From contig CM055611.1 in the NCBI GenBank assembly GCA_029379385.1, positions 17,120,062 to 17,184,061 on the forward strand: a stretch of DNA of 64,000 nucleotides, read 5' to 3'. The notes under the pieces were generated by a model. That model saw only the letters and a program-made list of their open reading frames with translations. It made no database searches and was not told the DNA's origin. Position 1 is the stretch's first letter; the number at the start of each line of letters is the position of its first letter. The stretch comes from Quillaja saponaria. Taxonomy: Eukaryota > Streptophyta > Magnoliopsida > Fabales > Quillajaceae. A program made the translations under genes and the position numbers. This document shows, piece by piece, positions 50,590-62,905 of this stretch.

Positions 50590-51690
50590 GAAAATAGTTG
50601 ACCCCACAAATCCCGTCTTACCCTTAGCCTATTACAGTGTTGTACCTAAGCGAAACAGGAAAAACAAGTAGAAGAGATTATGATATTGTAAATTTTATTA
50701 ATGTAATGATTATGTCAGACTGACACATAGTACTAATTTTGTTATTTAAGATTTTCTAAATTTTGTTTATGTAACTTTTATGTCAGAATTTAAGAAAAAA
50801 AAAATGTTTTATTTTTATTTTTTGGTTCGTTTGAAATCAATTTAGTTTTTGCAACCATTAAAAAAAGAAAAAGAAAAAAGAAAAAAAGAAAGTCATTTCG
50901 TATGTCCGTCTTTTATATTATTTTCTTATCGAACATGCATGTACCAAATATGACAGTAATGTAATGTTTATATATACTGAAAAACAAGAGTATATCAGAC
51001 ATTTAACATTTCCTTTTTTAACAATAACGTAAATACTTAAACTTAAAAATAACATAAATAATTAAACAATGATATAGACTTTTGTTTGGATAAGGTATAT
51101 AAATATTTAATCAGCAAAAAATTTAGAATGAAGATAGATGGCTTTGGTGAGCTATATGATGCTTGGATTCAGGGCTCTAATAAAAAGTGAAACCTCAATA
51201 CCTACCTAAAAGAATCTTCTTCATTATTGTCATCATATTTGGTTACTGAGATTAGAGTAAAATGTCCCATTCTCCCAGTAGTTAATTGTTGTTTCCTTCT
51301 TTCTAAAAGAATTATACGTGGATGCTTTGACTTTCTTTTATTGATAGAAATGAAATGTGATTAAGAAGGAGGACATGTAAGATGCAACCTTCCTAACTAA
51401 AAGAGAAAAAGACAACGAAGGGACAAACAGACATGGCCTTTAGTTTAGAGAAGCCCATAGAATTACTTTGTCCAGATGAAAATGGGTGTCTTAGATGGTC
51501 CTCACAACAATTTAAACATTTTGCTCCAACCAATCAAATCATTGAAAAGAAAAGGCACTCCACTATAGTATTTTACAGTCTCTTTCTTATAACACCTCTA
51601 AAACTTTTAGATCCTTCAAAAACTTTGAAACTAAAAGAAGGCATAAGCTACAATATGTGTTTCTTGGTCGACTTCCTCTTTCACTAGGTA
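50590..51690 (+). repeat. Duplicated block A, first copy
   Basis: Matches about 63120-64000 in direct orientation, including the shared AGAATGAAGATAGATGGC (51125 and 63680) and TTCTTGGTCGACTTCCTC ends. The second copy lacks about 238 bp relative to this one, roughly 51245-51483. An 84-codon open frame at 51433-51687 starts in the deleted part, so it is not conserved. Confidence 0.85.
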
Positions 51691-53500
51691 ATCCGCTCAT
51701 CCAGTGACTTCTATAAACAAACATCTGATTGTTTCCCGGGACAGCACCTCAAGCATTTGCTATCTTTACATTATGAGATTGCCATTCCTATTTAGGATAG
51801 CATCAGTTTTACTGTCCAAATATTACAAGACAATCTGGACATTAATCTTTATCTCCAATTCTTGTACATTGTAAGCCATAGCTGAGCCCTTCCCGAGACA
51901 CTAGAGCTCACCAGGGGTTATAGACCCATATGCCACCTTTACGATAAACCCACAACCCAGTTTCCGTTTTCGTTCCTCATTACTTTCCCTGGTAGCAGCA
52001 TATCAATTGGTATTCAGTTTCCACCACCCAATTGGAGGTGATGACCAAGAGACGAAATCGTTTTACTATGCACATGAGAAGTGGAAGAATTCGCCAGAGT
52101 GAAAAACTCACAGAATTTATTGATAACAGAATTTAGTCTATTCAGTGCTAAGAGGTCTGTTAAAAAGGATAAAAAGGAGAGTTGTTTATATTCAACCCAT
52201 AGCATCATGTCTGACCACTACTTATGCTATGGAATTAGTAAAGGATAGATGCATGGGCTTTGTTAAGGAGATTACCTATCTAGAGCTATTTCCTTGGTGT
52301 CCAAGATGATTATCGAATCGAATGGATAGAGATCAAGTTTTGATGACTTCACCACAAGAACCAGGGAAGGTCTTATTGCAAAAGCCCAAATACTTCCACA
52401 ATGAAGATATTTAAAATCTTATGATTTTCTCATGTCTTGGAGCATGTTCATACCCTGCAAGCAACAAGGTGAGTAAGCTGCTCTGCATATTTTCATTTAA
52501 AATGTCTTAATGAATGGAGAAACATATCTTTCTCACTGTTTCTTCATTTTCCGGAAGACCCAAACATTGCCAAGTTACCAAATGATTGTGACTATGCTAA
52601 GAAAATTAGGGAATGGCTTTGCCCTAATTAATGGATGCTAGCTAGGAAAGAATTGCTGAGAAAGAAGTATGTATGCTTTATGGTGCCTGAGGATGATTAG
52701 CAAATGTAACATGGTTTGAGTCGAAATATCGAAACTTCTTCTTTCTCTTAAGTAGTACTGTACTATGCAGAGGGAATTGTAATTATGGCTTTTGGGTTGT
52801 ATTACCACAAGTATTCATGGCTTTGGGATGCATTACCTTACACATAGTGTTGAAAGCGGTGTTATTTATGTTAATGCTCTCAAATCTTTATTGGATATGT
52901 GACTTAGAATCTAATAAATCTTCTGTTGGTAGTAGTGATCTTCCATCTACTTTTAGATGTAAGTTTACTTTTCTTTGTGAAACTTTGTTTTCAACTCTCG
53001 AGTTACTTATGAAAGTATGTTATTATTTTGAAACATAAAAAGTGATTGTCTGCTATTTGTTTGAAGGTGGATCAATAGAAATTATAAATGTGGCTTTCTA
53101 CACTCTATTTGACTCTGTTCTAACATCCTTCAAAATGAATCTGCAAAAGCTTTGAATGCACTATCTGATTCATATCTTGTGATGAAGTTCCTTTTTATTC
53201 ATGTAAATGGCCAGGACAGAAGACTGATTTTGCAATCACAATTGAGTTCTCTAAATATTATTATTACGTAATCATATATTATGTGAGTGATTGCAAGGAT
53301 ATGTGTAATTGATACAGATAATTCAAATGAGATAGTAGTTAGCAGTGGCCTGAGTTGATATGTTAAACATTCATAATCTAGCAGTGGTCATGACTCATGA
53401 CTAGGGGCTGTTTGCTGAGTGCAGCTGTATTTCAAGGAACTCTCAGTTTCCTTTTTGCTTATATTTTTCAATTTTCTTTCGGGGCACTACTGAGCAAATT
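51691..53500. other. Intergenic DNA without a supported gene
   Basis: Less AT-rich than its surroundings, with short open frames (for example 52817-53038 on plus, with one hydrophobic segment MALGCITLHIVLKAVLFML). No domain or consistent splice model was found. This could be a diverged gene fragment. Confidence 0.35.
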
Positions 53501-53815
53501 TCTCTGTGCACGAAAGCTCTTCCGGCATAGCAATTCCGTGTTCTTTTTTGCCCTTATATTTCTTTAGAAAATGGAAAAGGTTAATTGCAAAATTTTTGCT
53601 GGATATGATTTAGACTTGGACTGCAATGTGAATGCTAGTGATCTTAATTCAACCTTGCAAGGATCTTAAAAATAGGAAATGGCTTCTTGGAAACTTACTA
53701 TACCATAACTGTCCATGTGTTGTGAAATTGAAATACATCTTAGTGGTCACAAAAGAAAGATTAAAAGAAAACATCTTTTCTGATCTGCTAATCAATGGAT
53801 AAATGATACAATATT

Positions 53816-54408
53816 CTACACAGGCAATCCATTTTGCTCTGTCACAAAATAGTTTTTCAATACTTCTAGTACCTGATGAACTGATAGAGCAAATAATTGA
53901 AACAGTTCATGATACAAGCAGAGTAAAGCTCTTACAAAATAAATGACCCATAAGGTGAACATGAACCATCCAAATGCAGGGAACAAAGTCAGCAGAAGCA
54001 AAACAACATTAAGAGCTCCTGATAAGAGACTAAATTTTCTTAAAACAGCAAGGTAACTTGAATTCTGAGTCTCGAGTTTAAATTCGATTGCCAACAGCAC
54101 AGCATAAATAGATAGAGGAACAGAAATTACCAGAGTAATGCTATGAGCATCAAATGGAGTCATTTTGATGGTTTTGTAGTGAAATTGGAGGAAAGGAATC
54201 AAAGTGACGATGAGAAAGAAAATAATGGAATGCAGAGGAGACGGAAAGTTCACTTCTTGACTGCTTCGTCCTCTGTCATCATATAACAATATAAACAAAG
54301 TGAGGAGCATGGAATAGCTAAATGAAAAAGAAAACCATAGATTAAGTGCCCAGTTAGAAATGGGTCTTACCTCTCAGAGTTAACACTAGTTGAATGGATA
54401 ACAGGCAT
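53816..54408 (-). CDS. Small multi-pass membrane protein, unrecognised family (member B)
   Basis: The main frame, 54310-53816, encodes 164 residues from an internal ATG with four hydrophobic segments (about 26-43, 57-76, 95-111 and 113-127). It has PAFGWFMFTLWVIYFVRALLC and an amphipathic C-terminus. A short first exon at 54408-54371 (MPVIHSTSVNSE) can be joined through a 53-nt intron (GTAAG...TTTAG, 54370-54318), giving 179 residues. The intron is very short for a plant, so initiation at 54310 is the alternative. A TATATAG-like box lies at about 54493-54502. The paralogue at 61182-61774 differs at 23 of 164 residues with no indels, which suggests constraint. The 3' flank (about 53520-53760) is duplicated with it. 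Function unknown. Confidence 0.7.
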
Positions 54409-54559
54409 TTTCTTCTTTTTTAGTAGTAGTTTCTGCAAATCTCTCAGTCTCTTGGTTCCTGAGGTGGCTTAACAAAGAGGGGGAGTGACTAGCTATATAT
54501 GGATGTGATGTGAAGTTGAATATCTCAAGTGTGGACTTTTAAAACGTTTCTTTTACGCA

Positions 54560-56029
54560 TAAACAATTCTGTCCTCTATTACCAAAGTATTAAACGAGTA
54601 CGTTCTATTCATCTATTTGTATAAGAAGAAACGGACTTGTAAGCCCAAAAAGGTTAAGAACTAAGAAGAAAAATGATGCTTTTTATATCCTAATAACAAA
54701 AGACATGCATCACTTTTCCCTATTGACTTGACATGTTGGAGATTGATCAGAATTTGTGTCTCTACTCGTCTTTATGAGCTAATTATTAATTATGAAATTC
54801 ACATTAATTGGGTAAAGCGGGTTTGAGGAGTGGAGGAAATACAGTCTAATGTAAATTACTTGTTATTTGTTAATGTTGGAATTTTGAACGAGTATTTTAA
54901 TTATCGAATGTAATTTGGACACATTTACTTATAAATTAATTAATTTTTTTAATTAAATTAAATTAAAAGTAATTAACGTATACATTGTTCGCTTAAAAAA
55001 AAAAAAGAAGATTTTGGACAGGCATGATTTTGGAACTAATGAATCGGATCCATGACTTCATATTTTTTCTTACGTTTTTTTACATCCTGTAGATATTATA
55101 CCATTCAATTACTAATTATTTTTATTTGTTATTAACTTGTAAATTACCATAATTTTAGATGATTATTGTAAATCACCGCTACTTCCGACAACTTACTAAT
55201 TATCATTATTTGCAGTTAGCATGTAAATTGTCATTTCAGAAACTACTTTTCTACACATGTAAATTTTCATAGCTTAGTTTTATTTAATAATAAATAACTA
55301 TTTTTACTTGTAATTAATTTATCAAATATCAAGATGTTTGTTCAAAAATTTATTTCATATATAATTAACATGTAAATTGTCAACAAAATATTTAGACGTT
55401 TTGCTATACTAAATATTCTTATTTATATTTAACTCCTAATCGCCATTGCACTAGCCGCTAGACAATTTGTTCAAATATTTAGGATAAATTAAACTTATTT
55501 AAACTGCACTAAGTATCTAAAGTTTGGAGAATTGACCCCCAAAAAAAAAATAATAATAATAATTTGAGAAAAATTGATTAAAACCATGCTTGTGTCTTTA
55601 AATTAGCACTTTTTTTAATTTTTTCTTTTCAAATGAGTCTTAATTAATTACATATTTTTTCTATAATACCCTATGCTTTTAATTTTTTTTTTCTTAACAG
55701 CATACACTCTGGTTGCTAAACTTTATATTCTTAATACATTAATTTTAAACATGATTTTCACATATATAAATAAATTGAATTTCTTAGTGATATTGGTAAA
55801 AATCGTTTTAATCCTAGTATTTTAAAAAAAAAAACTAATTGTTAGGTTTAAAATATTTAATTGAGTAAAAAAATTTTAAAATAAGATAATACTTATTTAG
55901 AAGATTAAGTTAAATTTATGATATATTCACTAATGAAAAAATAAAATACATATAAATTAATAAAATGTTATCATCATCTCTTTTCATATTTTTCTACTAA
56001 TAAATAAAGGAAAAAAAATATTTTCATGA

Positions 56030-56079
<50 letters not shown>

Positions 56080-56930
56080 CACTTTTCCACAAACAGCTTC
56101 CATTTATATTTTTAAAATTTTAAAATTTAATATCAAAATAAGTTCAAACTTATTTTATTTTATCTTTCTTATATATGTATTTTTGTCTTATTAAAAGACA
56201 ATATCTTAACAATAAATAATTAAGATTACTATTAATAAAAAAAACTAAAAAAATATATGAAACTAAGTATTAGAACTCATTTGTAAAGAGAAAACTAAGA
56301 ATATGGCTTTTTGGGATATATTTTTAATCATTTTGTAATGGTTTGTATTTTTTATTTCAAATGGGCATCCTGAATTTCTCAAATTTTGGATTTTAGTTTC
56401 ATTTTTCAAATCTCAAGAAAGGGGAATGTAACTTGCCTAAAATTTATCTCATATGTAGTTAACATGTAAATCGTTTGAATTGTATGATTTTTTTTCTAAA
56501 ATTCTCTTGTACATTGTCACAATGTTAGGCAATAATTTGTTTAAAAATTATTCATGTAAATATTGATGAGATTAGGTGATTCAATAATTAATATTTATAT
56601 TTGCAATTAACTTGTAAATTATCAAGACTTTCTACTGTTGATTCAAAAACTTCCTCTATCAAAATGCATATTTGTAATTTCATTTTCATATTCAAAAGGG
56701 AAATAATACTAAGGGCTACCTTACTGAATTCTTTATGCTTTGTATATATTCACTAATTAAATTCCAAAGCCCAAATATTATATAAAACAGAATATTATTT
56801 AGGTCCATTCCAACCATCTATCGGTCAATATTAATTCTCTCTTTCTCACCGAAGCATCTAACCGTCCGTTTGCTTTTGATTGAGCTTTGAGAAATTCAAA
56901 TATCCAACCGTTGCGTTCCGTTCAGTTGCC
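54560..56930. other. Very AT-rich intergenic DNA
   Basis: No gene seen. It holds a TA microsatellite of about 44 bp (56033-56076) and many short A/T tracts. The part next to 54410 is the promoter side of member B. Confidence 0.45.
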
Positions 56931-56935
56931 ACTCT

Positions 56936-57043
56936 CCTATAAATATCCATAGAACTCTAAATTCTTCAAGCAAGCACAACGAAACACATTGCCAGAAATC
57001 AGAATGAAAGGCGACTATGGCGAGGAGAGACCGGCAGCCATAG
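56936..57043 (+). promoter_or_regulatory. Orphan promoter and possible first exon
   Basis: CTATAAATAT at 56937-56946 is a good TATA box. About 57 bp downstream, ATG 57004 opens MKGDYGEERPAAI, and a GTAACT donor follows at 57044. A possible acceptor (CTTTTAG, about 57360-57366) joins 12 more codons in phase (EECVDLQQRNRF) before a stop. That gives a 25-residue peptide, so a non-coding RNA gene or an unseen longer splice form is equally possible. The region around the ATG is GC-richer than its flanks, like a genuine 5' end. Confidence 0.4.
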
Positions 57044-57814
57044 GTAACTCTTTCATGCTTTAGCCCTATATTCGTTCTTTGTTTCTGTTTTTCCTTAGGT
57101 TTTGTACTCTCCTCGATTGCTATTTGTGGGTTTATCATTTCGATCAGTTTGTTCTCTGTGTCAAATAATTTCATCGCTTTCATTACTGGAACTTTTTGTT
57201 TCTCTTGGATTTCAACGACTTTGAATGAATCGGCTTTCTGAGTTTTGTTAATTTTTGTATTCTCCGCCCAATTTCTTTTAGTTGTGTTAATTTGGGTTTT
57301 ACTGTTTGCATTCTGGATTCTTTTTACTGTATATTGCTTTGGACCTTTGATTTTAATTTCTTTTAGAAGAATGTGTGGATCTGCAACAAAGAAACCGCTT
57401 TTGATGCTAGTGGCTTTTTAGTCTGACTTAAATACTAGATCTTGTGTTTTGATCTTTAGATTTTCTGATTTCTTCTGGTATGTATAGTTAATAATGTACT
57501 TATGTGACGGTGTGAGAACACCTGTAGCAACTAGTGTATATTTAGGGGCCATTCATTTGATTTCCAAAGAGTTTGCAACCTCATTGTGATATTGACATAG
57601 TAGTTAGAATGTTAGATGAATATAGTTTGTGACCTTAATGTCCATAATACTAGAGAGATAAGTCTTTGTTTGTTTGTGCTTTTTATTTGTAAATTATATT
57701 GCACCATAATCTCCTTAAAATTTTATTGGGATCTATTTTCGGACGCTTTTGCTAGGAACATTTGATTTTTCAGTTGGAATGTAACCATCCAGGATCTTGT
57801 AAAGAAATAAATCA

Positions 57815-60330
57815 ATGAACATAGGTGGGCGTTGATATGGATGGAAAACTCATGCTACGCGCATACATTTTGTACATGTCTAGTTGCTCAAAAACTATTA
57901 GAAAATAGGAAAATATGTATGTTTCTTTCTTAAATCGTGCATTCATTAGTTCATGGTTGCCTTTATTCATGGTTTCCTGGATGTGGAGCTTGGGTCAAGT
58001 GAAAATCAGGGTTATTAATTATAAATGCTTATGCCTGGATGTGGAACTTGAGACGAGTGAAAATCAGGGTTATTAATTATAAATGCATACAAAAATCACG
58101 GTTGTCTTTCAATAAATAGAAAATTTGATAAATCAAAAGAGTTCCCTAGTATATTAGTGGTCTAAATTGGGTTATTTTCTATTTAACATGACCTATAGAT
58201 TCTACATGCTCAGACCTATAGTAGAAACAAGATAGGTACTGCATAATGTCAATGGGGCACCTAGTGATTTAGTTTGTTGATGTTTCATCTTATAACTATT
58301 GCATAATTTGTTAGGGAGGCTGAATGCTGCAGTTGGTGATAGAACTGAGGTTTAAGATCACAAATAAGGCCTTTGATACAAATAAAAGTGCTGAGGTCTT
58401 TTGCTAGACAGAAAAAGTCAATGCATAATTTGTTGAAGAGACTGAAATTTGCTGTAGTTGGTGATAAAACTGAGGTATACGAAAGAAAATAATACAATAC
58501 AAATAAAAGTGATGACGAATTTAGAAAGAAATAATTGTGAGGAAAATATGGTAATTGGTAAGTGCAGATGAAATTGAGATATTGTTCAAATGGGGCTAAT
58601 CGAGTTTGAAAGAATTGCAGTTGATGTTTATAATTATTCTACAATTTGAAAGAAATTTTAGGATAAAAAATAAGGCCTTTGATACAAATAACAGTGCTGA
58701 GAACTTTTGGTAGAAAGAAAACATTTATTTATATTTGTTGCAGATGCTGAAACTTTCTGTGGTTAGTGATAGAACTAAGGTTTAAGATTGAAAAGTGCTG
58801 AGGACTTCTGGTAGAAAGAAAATATGGTAACTTAACTTTAGGGGAAAATGAGATATTATACAAATAAAAGTGCTGCCTTTAGCCACAATTGTGAAAATGA
58901 GATATTATACGATTTTAGCCAAAGGAATTTGGTCTTGCACTTGATGTTTTATGCATATCTTGATAATTGCTTTTGCATTTCAAATCAACTTCTTGATAAT
59001 TAGCTGTTTAGTTGCTAATCACAGAAAGAGGTCAAGTTTAATGTGATATTTCATAACACAATTATTTATGCATGCATAAAAATGACGAGTAAAACATCCA
59101 CATAGTGATTAATGCCATGGGAATAAACTGTATACTACTAAATGAATTGGTCTATAGGAATATGAAACCAAATGTTGTACTACATCAGAGGCTGTTAAAC
59201 TTCATTCAATGGTGGTATTTAACATGAACTATAGATGCTACTTGCTCACACAGATAGTAGATAGATTTGTAGTTTGTAGTCTAGAAAGAAACAAGATAAC
59301 TACTATGTAGTTATTAACTGCACCTGGAGATTTAGGTTATTAGTCTTTCGTTATTGAAAAGAAATATTTTTATAGGTATGTGAGCATAGGTGGGGATGTT
59401 GATTTGAATGGGAAACTCTTCTCATGCCAAACACTACTAGAAAATAGGAAAATACTTATGTTTCTTTCCTAAATCAGGCATTCATGGTTTCCTGGAGATG
59501 TGGAGCTTAAGTAGAGTGACAGTCAGGTATTGCAAATGCTGCAGTTGGTGATAGAACCGAGTTTAGGATCCAAAAGAAGGCCTTGGATACAAATAAAAGT
59601 TGTGAGGCTTCTGTTAGAAGGAAAAAAGGTTGATGCATAATTTGTTGGAGAAGCTGAAATTTTCTGTAGTTGGTGATAAAACTGAGGTTTACGATAGAAA
59701 ATAAGGCATTTGATATAAATAAAAAGTGATGATAAGTTTGAAAGAGTTGCACTTAATGTTTACAGTTTATGATAGAACTGAGGTTTAAGATTGAAAACAA
59801 GGCCTTTGATACAAATAAAAGAAGAAAATATGGCAAGTCTTTAGATGAAAAAGAGATATTATCCAAATGTGGCTAATGAGGAGTTTGAAAGAAGTACAGT
59901 TGATTTTTACCCAACATCCTGGTAAGTGCTTTTGCATTTTGAATCAGGCAACTTCTGAATTTTTTTTTGGTAGAAAGGAAAAAGAAATTATTGAGGAAAA
60001 TTTGGCAAGTATTTAGCCACAATTGTGAAAATGAGATATTATCCAAATATTGTGAATGGGGTGTGGAAGAAATGCACTTGATGGTTTTATGCATATCCCG
60101 ATGATTGCTTTTGCACAAATCAAGTAACTTCTAAGTTTTATGAATGGACTTATGTCAAAGGAATCATAGTAAATTAGCTGCTTAGTCACTTGATGATACA
60201 AAGAGGTTGAGCCCAATTTGATAGGTTTTTATAACCCAAATATACATGGGAAAATTATTATATTAATTGAATTTGTCTTTAGGAATATGACATCAAATGT
60301 TGCCAGTCTGACTGCATTGTTCATTGATAC
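57815..60330 (+). repeat. Nested, diverged tandem repeats
   Basis: Several layers of duplication are visible. A 57-bp tandem pair lies at about 57977-58090 (GGATGTGGAGCTTGG and GGATGTGGAACTTGA). A roughly 130-bp motif (GCAGTTGGTGATAGAACTGA, then AAGGCCTTTGATACAAATAA, then AGAAAGAAAA) recurs near 58320, 58440, 58670, 58745, 59540, 59655 and 59770. A larger unit of about 1.1-1.5 kb is repeated (57815 with 59383; 58935-59185 with 60070-60310). Copies are diverged and non-coding. It lies downstream of the orphan first exon at 57.0 kb. Confidence 0.7.
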
Positions 60331-60880
60331 GCTTTTTAGTAAGGAATGGTTTCAGATGCTTGAGGTAGCAAGTAAACATGACCATAAAAGGTCGTACTCT
60401 AATGTTTGGACTGGAAAGGCTTGGCAGATTTGAATTGTGGAAAAACTATTTGGATAGTTAAGTTTTAAAATAATAAAAATATATTGATTTGGGCATGGTG
60501 CGCATTACTTAATATAATGTGCAAAGTTGGGATAGATGCACAAGAGCTACTCCCTCAAATGAGGAATGCTGAAGAACCTCAATTCTGATAAGTGATAACT
60601 TGTTGGGGGTTTCTTCAACAAGCACTGGCTGTAGTCAAATGTCAAGAGATAATGCTGGCACTCCTTATGGGAATCAGAAATTTCTTCTATAGATATCATT
60701 CTCAAAAAACGAACCCCTCTTTTTCTAGTTTAAAATAAGTTTAGCTGGATTATCAGACTGTTATAGCTTCAGAGAGTTAGAGAACATGCAACTTTTTCAT
60801 ATAGCTTGCAACTTCTGCTAGAGTTCTTCTCACCAATGGTGAGGAAGCCTACAAGTGACCCACCCCTATGTGAGAGTGGT
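60331..60880. other. Unassigned stretch
   Basis: No gene seen. A 71-codon plus-strand frame at 60218-60433 overlaps the repeat edge and has no recognisable features. From about 60890 the sequence becomes the duplicated 3' flank of the next membrane-protein gene. Confidence 0.35.
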
Positions 60881-61181
60881 TCAGGTATCAATTTTGTTTT
60901 CTTTTTTGTCCTTATGTTTGTTTTGAAAATGAAAAAGTAAATGGTGCTGGATATGATTTAGGACTTGACTGCAATATGAATGCTACTCTTAATTCAGGCT
61001 TGCAAAGATCTTTAGCATATGAAAGGGCTTCTTGGAAACTTATAACACCATAACTATTATACTTGTTTTGTGTAATTGAAATACATCTTCCCCTCAAAAA
61101 AAAAAAAAAAAAAAAATCTTAATTGCAAAAATCAAATCAAATGACACAGACATCTTTACTGTTCTGTTCTGATACAATATT

Positions 61182-61774
61182 CTACACAGGCAATCCATTT
61201 TGTTCTCTCATAAAATAGTTTTTCAGTGCTTCTAGTGCCTGATGAAATGATAGAGAAAACAATTGAAAGTGTTCTTGATACAAGCAGAGTAAAGCTCTTG
61301 CAAAATAAATGACCCAAAAGGTGAACATAAACCATCCAAATACAGGAAACAAGGTCAGCAATAGCAAAACAACATTAAGAGCTCCTGCCAAGAGACTAAA
61401 TTTTCTGAAAACGGCAAGGTAACTTGAATTCTGATTCGCAAGTTTAAATTCGATTGCCAGCAGCACAGCATAAACAGATAGAGGAACAGAAATTGCCAGA
61501 GTAATGTTATGAGCATCAAATGGAGTCGTTTTGATGGTTTTGTAGTGAAATTGGAGGAAAGGACTCAAAGTGGCGATGAGAAAGAAAATAATGGAATGTA
61601 GAGGAGATGGAAAGTTCACTTCTTGACTGCTTCCTCCGCTGTCATCATATAACAATATAAACAGAGTAAGGAGCATGGAATAGCAAAATGAAAAAGAAAA
61701 CTATTGATGAAGATCCCAAATAGAAATGTGTTTTACCTCTCTGAGCTAACACCAGTTGAATGGATCTCTGGCAT
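61182..61774 (-). CDS. Small multi-pass membrane protein (member B'), paralogue of member B
   Basis: The main frame, 61676-61182, encodes 164 residues aligned without gaps to member B, about 86% identical by hand count, with the same four hydrophobic segments and PVFGWFMFTFWVIYFARALLC. The short upstream exon is conserved (61774-61737, MPEIHSTGVSSE, donor GTAAAA), and the 53-nt intron has the same length. Its acceptor is TG instead of AG (61684-61685), so the member-B splice form cannot be made. Initiation at 61676, or a new acceptor, is needed. A strong TATA box (CTATAAATA) lies at 61849-61857. The 3' flank at about 60890-61095 is duplicated from about 53540-53740. Confidence 0.65.
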
Positions 61775-62106
61775 TTTTCAATTCTTAGTTTTAGTTTCTG
61801 CAAGTTTCTCTGTCTGTTGGTTTGGTTCCTTAGGTGGGTTAGCAAACTATTTATAGATGTGGAGGTGTAACCTTTGAATGGTGGTCTTGTCGTCAAGTAT
61901 CAAAGTATTAAACGAATTCACGTATTTTTGGTTTTGGGTTTCAACATAGACGTATTATTTGCAAGGGACGGAATTGTACGTCAGAAAAAAGTTTCAAGAA
62001 GGATGAGAAATGAGCCTACATAGACCAACGTGGCAAAGTCAAGATGGCTCCACCTGAATTTTATAAGTAAGAAAGTGATGTTTTTTCCTGGGTGGAACCG
62101 AATTAA

Positions 62107-62575
62107 AAAAATTACATTAGCAAGGCCACAAGAATTATACGTCCAGGAGTCTAGTATTATTCTTTATTAAAAAATATGAATAGTACATAAATGTTAGGGT
62201 TCGATTCATAAGTTTTTAATGAAAATATTTTTTAGGTTAAATTAAACTTTTGATTCATATAGTTTAACTATAAATGTATTGTAATTGGATTCTTTTAATT
62301 ATAAAATTATTTTAATTAGACGTATATTATTATTCCAATTTACAATTTTACATTAGCAGAGGATGCAAGAATTATACATTTAGGCGTCTAGTATTATTCT
62401 AATTAAAAAATTATAAATGGTACCTAACTGATCGGTTTGATTCATGAATTTTTAATAAAAATGTTTTAGACTAAATTAAATTTTTGATCACTATAATTTA
62501 ACTTGAAATTAATTTATTTTAATTAGATTCTTTGAATTATAAATTATTTCAATTTGATTATTGTTGTCACATTCC
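62107..62575. repeat. Tandem pair of about 235-bp repeats
   Basis: Two diverged units (about 62107-62340 and 62341-62575), each with ACATTAGCA, CAAGAATTATAC, AGTATTATTCT and a TTTTAATTA-rich end. A third partial unit (GCAAGAATTATACGTCTAGG) occurs near 62963. They sit in the promoter-side flanks of member B' and of the gene-less third copy, so the repeats expanded together with the gene flanks. Confidence 0.65.
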
Positions 62576-62577
62576 AT

Positions 62578-62905
62578 ATTCTTTTCTGTCCTAATATTTT
62601 TATTTTTTTTTTAAATGGTAAGGGTTAATAGCAAAATTTTTGCTGGATATAATTTTTGCTAGTCTCTCTGTGTGTTGGTTCCTTGGCTGGTGGGTGAACA
62701 AAGAAGGGAGGCTCGCTATTTATGAATTTGAATCTCTGAATTGTGGACTTTTACAATATCGTCATAAACAATTACGTCGACTATTATATAAAGTATAAAA
62801 CCTGTGCACGTATTTTTTGTTTTTGCCTTTCACACAAACGTACTATTTGTATTTGTAAGCGAAATGAGCCACATAGACCACCGTGGAAAGTCGTCTCATA
62901 TCATT
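62578..62905 (-). pseudogene. Third copy of the member-B locus with the gene deleted
   Basis: The left part (62578-62655) matches the 3' flank of members B and B' (AGCAAAATTTTTGCTGGATAT). It runs straight into a right part (62656-62905) matching their 5' leader and promoter (GTTGGTTCCTTGG, then TTGTGGACTTTTACA, then CATAGACCACCGTGG). The whole transcribed region between is absent. The TATA box equivalent reads CATAAATA where member B' has TATAAATA, so the remnant promoter is probably dead too. This is an internal deletion joining the two flanks. Confidence 0.65.

Noticed and set aside
51433..51687. 84-codon plus-strand frame in duplicated block A
   Set aside because: The duplicate at 63.1-64.0 kb lacks the start region and shifts the frame. 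There is no domain and no sign of selection.
52817..53038. 73-codon frame with a hydrophobic segment near the membrane-protein genes
   Set aside because: It lacks the motif order of the family and is followed by a Ser-rich stretch. There is no duplicate to test conservation.
57815..60330. Possible CRISPR-like or satellite array
   Set aside because: Repeat units vary in length and sequence, spacing is irregular and the context is a plant nuclear genome. Nested tandem duplication fits better.
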